A stretch of 64,000 nt of DNA from Crotophaga sulcirostris (lineage: Eukaryota > Chordata > Aves > Cuculiformes > Crotophagidae). The stretch is taken from NCBI GenBank assembly GCA_013397455.1, contig VYZB01000335.1, positions 684,480 to 748,479 of the forward strand. The letters are read 5' to 3'. The stretch's first letter is position 1, and every line of letters begins with the position of its first letter. Below the pieces are notes generated by a model. It saw nothing but the letters and a program-made list of their open reading frames with translations, searched no databases and was not told the origin of the DNA. Position numbers and translations under genes: made by a program. Positions 62,299 to 64,000 of this stretch are shown here, one piece after another.

Positions 62299-64000
62299 CT
62301 TACAGACCTCAAGTTTTGTCCTGTACCTCCCAGTTGTCACGCGTTGTCACACAGTATTTCAGGACCTGTCATCTCTCTCTTTTTTTTGTCTTGCAATCCC
62401 ACCCTCCCTCTCAATAAGTCCTTTTCAAATCTTGGAGCTGAGAAGGGGCACATTTAGTCACTCCTTGTGTAGGAAACTCCTACTGAGAAGCTCCCTTGTG
62501 CCGAAAAAGCATGACTTTCTTGGTGTACCCTTTTGTCAAAGCTATGCAAAGATTTTTGAAGCTTTGGCTGGGAAGGGGAAGTCTGTATTTTATTCTGCAC
62601 CCATTAGTGTCACAGTATGGTGTTAAATCCTCACAAGAAGACGATACCCATATCCTGAGTGTTTTAAAGTGTAGTCCTGACCAGTTATTAAAGGTTCAGT
62701 TTTATGTACATGTGTTTCCCTTTTTCCCATGAGTTTGATAGGAGCATTAGCCGTGAAGTCCCAGCCAAATTCCAACTTTCCTCTGGCTTGGCAGATCCAT
62801 CCATGTCACTGTCCTGCATCAAGCAGCAACTAGAAGGTCATTCTCATACTTCAGGCTACGTTTCCATGATATTAGGGAAATTTTGATATTAAGGATATTT
62901 TGAGGTGAATAGTACAATGCCTGAAATCCAGACCTTTGAGAACTGAATTTAAATTTCTGCAGCTTGGGTTCCCTTTTCTGAACATGTGCTAAGTGTATAG
63001 TATGCTTGTGAATGAACATTGACACTTTCTGAAGAATTTGGCAGTAGGAAGTACAGGCATTTGTGCCTGAATGCATCTTGCACTTGGAAGCTACAAATTA
63101 CTACCAAAAAGAGAGGGGTAAGGTCAGATCGTTCTCAAAAGCTCTTCAATTAGCCTGTTGGATTTGATAATGACAATGATATTGTGCCCATTTGCTAGTA
63201 GAAGGCTACTTTGTTGGTGCTGTAAAGAGTATTTGAATATTTCAGTGCAGCACTGCAGAGCTGCTGGGAACAGGGAGGGAGCTGCTGTTTTTGCATGCTT
63301 CAGAAGTTCCAGTTCAGGCTTAATCCTTCGTGCTAACTTGGAAAGTAACTTTGCAAAACTGGAGCCATACTTAAGCCCTTGGTTGTTCTGACACGTGGAT
63401 GATGTGTACACACAGGCTTGACATATTGGCAATATGATTTGTGGAAGTCATGTCCTTTCTAGCTATGGGAGAGCTTGAACTGTCACAGAGTTCAGCCAAG
63501 GCAATTTCCTTCACAGCACAAATTATTATGGAATATTTGTTTATTTTAAACAGGCAGTAAGAAAGTTGAAAGTTTTAAAGGTGACAACTGCAGCTAGACT
63601 AAATGTGTTCCTAATGCAAACTTCTGATACAGAACAGAGCTTAGATGTACCCATTTAAAAACAAGAAGGGAAAAAAGGTCTGATTGTCATCGTACTGTCC
63701 ACATGGTGGCACACTTATTCCATGGACAAAAAGGCATAGCCATCCCCCCTCCCCAATATAATGGCTACAATCTTTCATGTTTGTTATAAAAAAGGGCTGC
63801 TAGTCTTTGAAGGGCTGACCTTCTGGTGTATAAGACTTAGTGCACCTTTCTGCGCTGTTACTTCTCCGTTTTGAGGATTGGTGACTTTTTAAATAAGACC
63901 TTTTTTTCCATTTCTTCTCTGTGGCCTTGAATAAAGAAAGTGATTTTATGTTTGCATCTGACCTTTTACGCTTTGCAAAGTAGTATGCGTTATTTTTTTG
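62299..64000 (+). other. SRPX: SRPX intron 2 continuing to the window edge
   Basis: No exon resembling the first sushi domain (Cys-rich, ..DTPWCSP-like start) appears before the window ends, so SRPX continues outside. The frame at 63124-63432 has no recognisable features. Confidence 0.55.

Noticed and set aside
1..64000. Prokaryote-style systems, CRISPR arrays, operons, tRNA or rRNA genes
   Set aside because: Nothing of the kind is visible; the window is spliced vertebrate sequence with CR1 repeats.

Overview
The window is vertebrate nuclear DNA, almost certainly from a bird. The evidence is spliced genes with GT-AG introns, CR1 non-LTR retrotransposons as the dominant repeat (several ending in avian-type octamer tails such as ATTCTATG), few other transposons, and a GC-rich promoter beside an assembly gap. 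It holds the 3' part of RPGR and the 5' part of SRPX, both on the + strand. That is the same order and relative orientation as on human Xp11.4; this block is autosomal in birds (chromosome 1 in chicken, from general knowledge). I cannot name the species from sequence alone.

Region 1 (1-20,000) is the 3' end of RPGR. A very long purine-rich exon at 708-3428 is the ORF15 terminal exon. It encodes a lysine-rich lead-in, a roughly 600-residue Glu/Gly-rich stretch with a tandem repeat, and the conserved basic tail ending FWNNVLPHYLTLK. About 13 kb downstream lie four further exons that fit together in phase: a second acidic exon (to 16656), 40 nt, 89 nt, and a last exon ending in Cys-Ile-Leu-Leu. 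These are the 'constitutive' exons 16-19, which give a prenylated C-terminus. The window therefore shows both alternative ends of RPGR: the photoreceptor-type polyglutamylated tail and the lipidated CaaX tail.

Region 2 (20,000-30,000) is intergenic. It contains a 5'-truncated CR1 element with reverse-transcriptase motifs and otherwise no gene that I can support.

Region 3 (30,000-64,000) is the start of SRPX. Exon 1 (signal peptide) sits in a GC-rich promoter next to a 254-N gap. Exon 2 (57264-57323) follows a 26.4-kb intron, and the rest of the gene lies beyond the window. Two inverted, highly similar copies of an unclassified element lie on either side of exon 1 (about 29,990-30,543 and 37,425-37,830). 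The upstream copy carries a CR1 insertion that the other lacks. More CR1 fragments are scattered through introns 1 and 2.

I found no RNA gene, CRISPR array, operon, phage or other prokaryote-type system. The most noteworthy points are the expanded ORF15 exon, the two RPGR C-termini, and the inverted element pair around the SRPX promoter.
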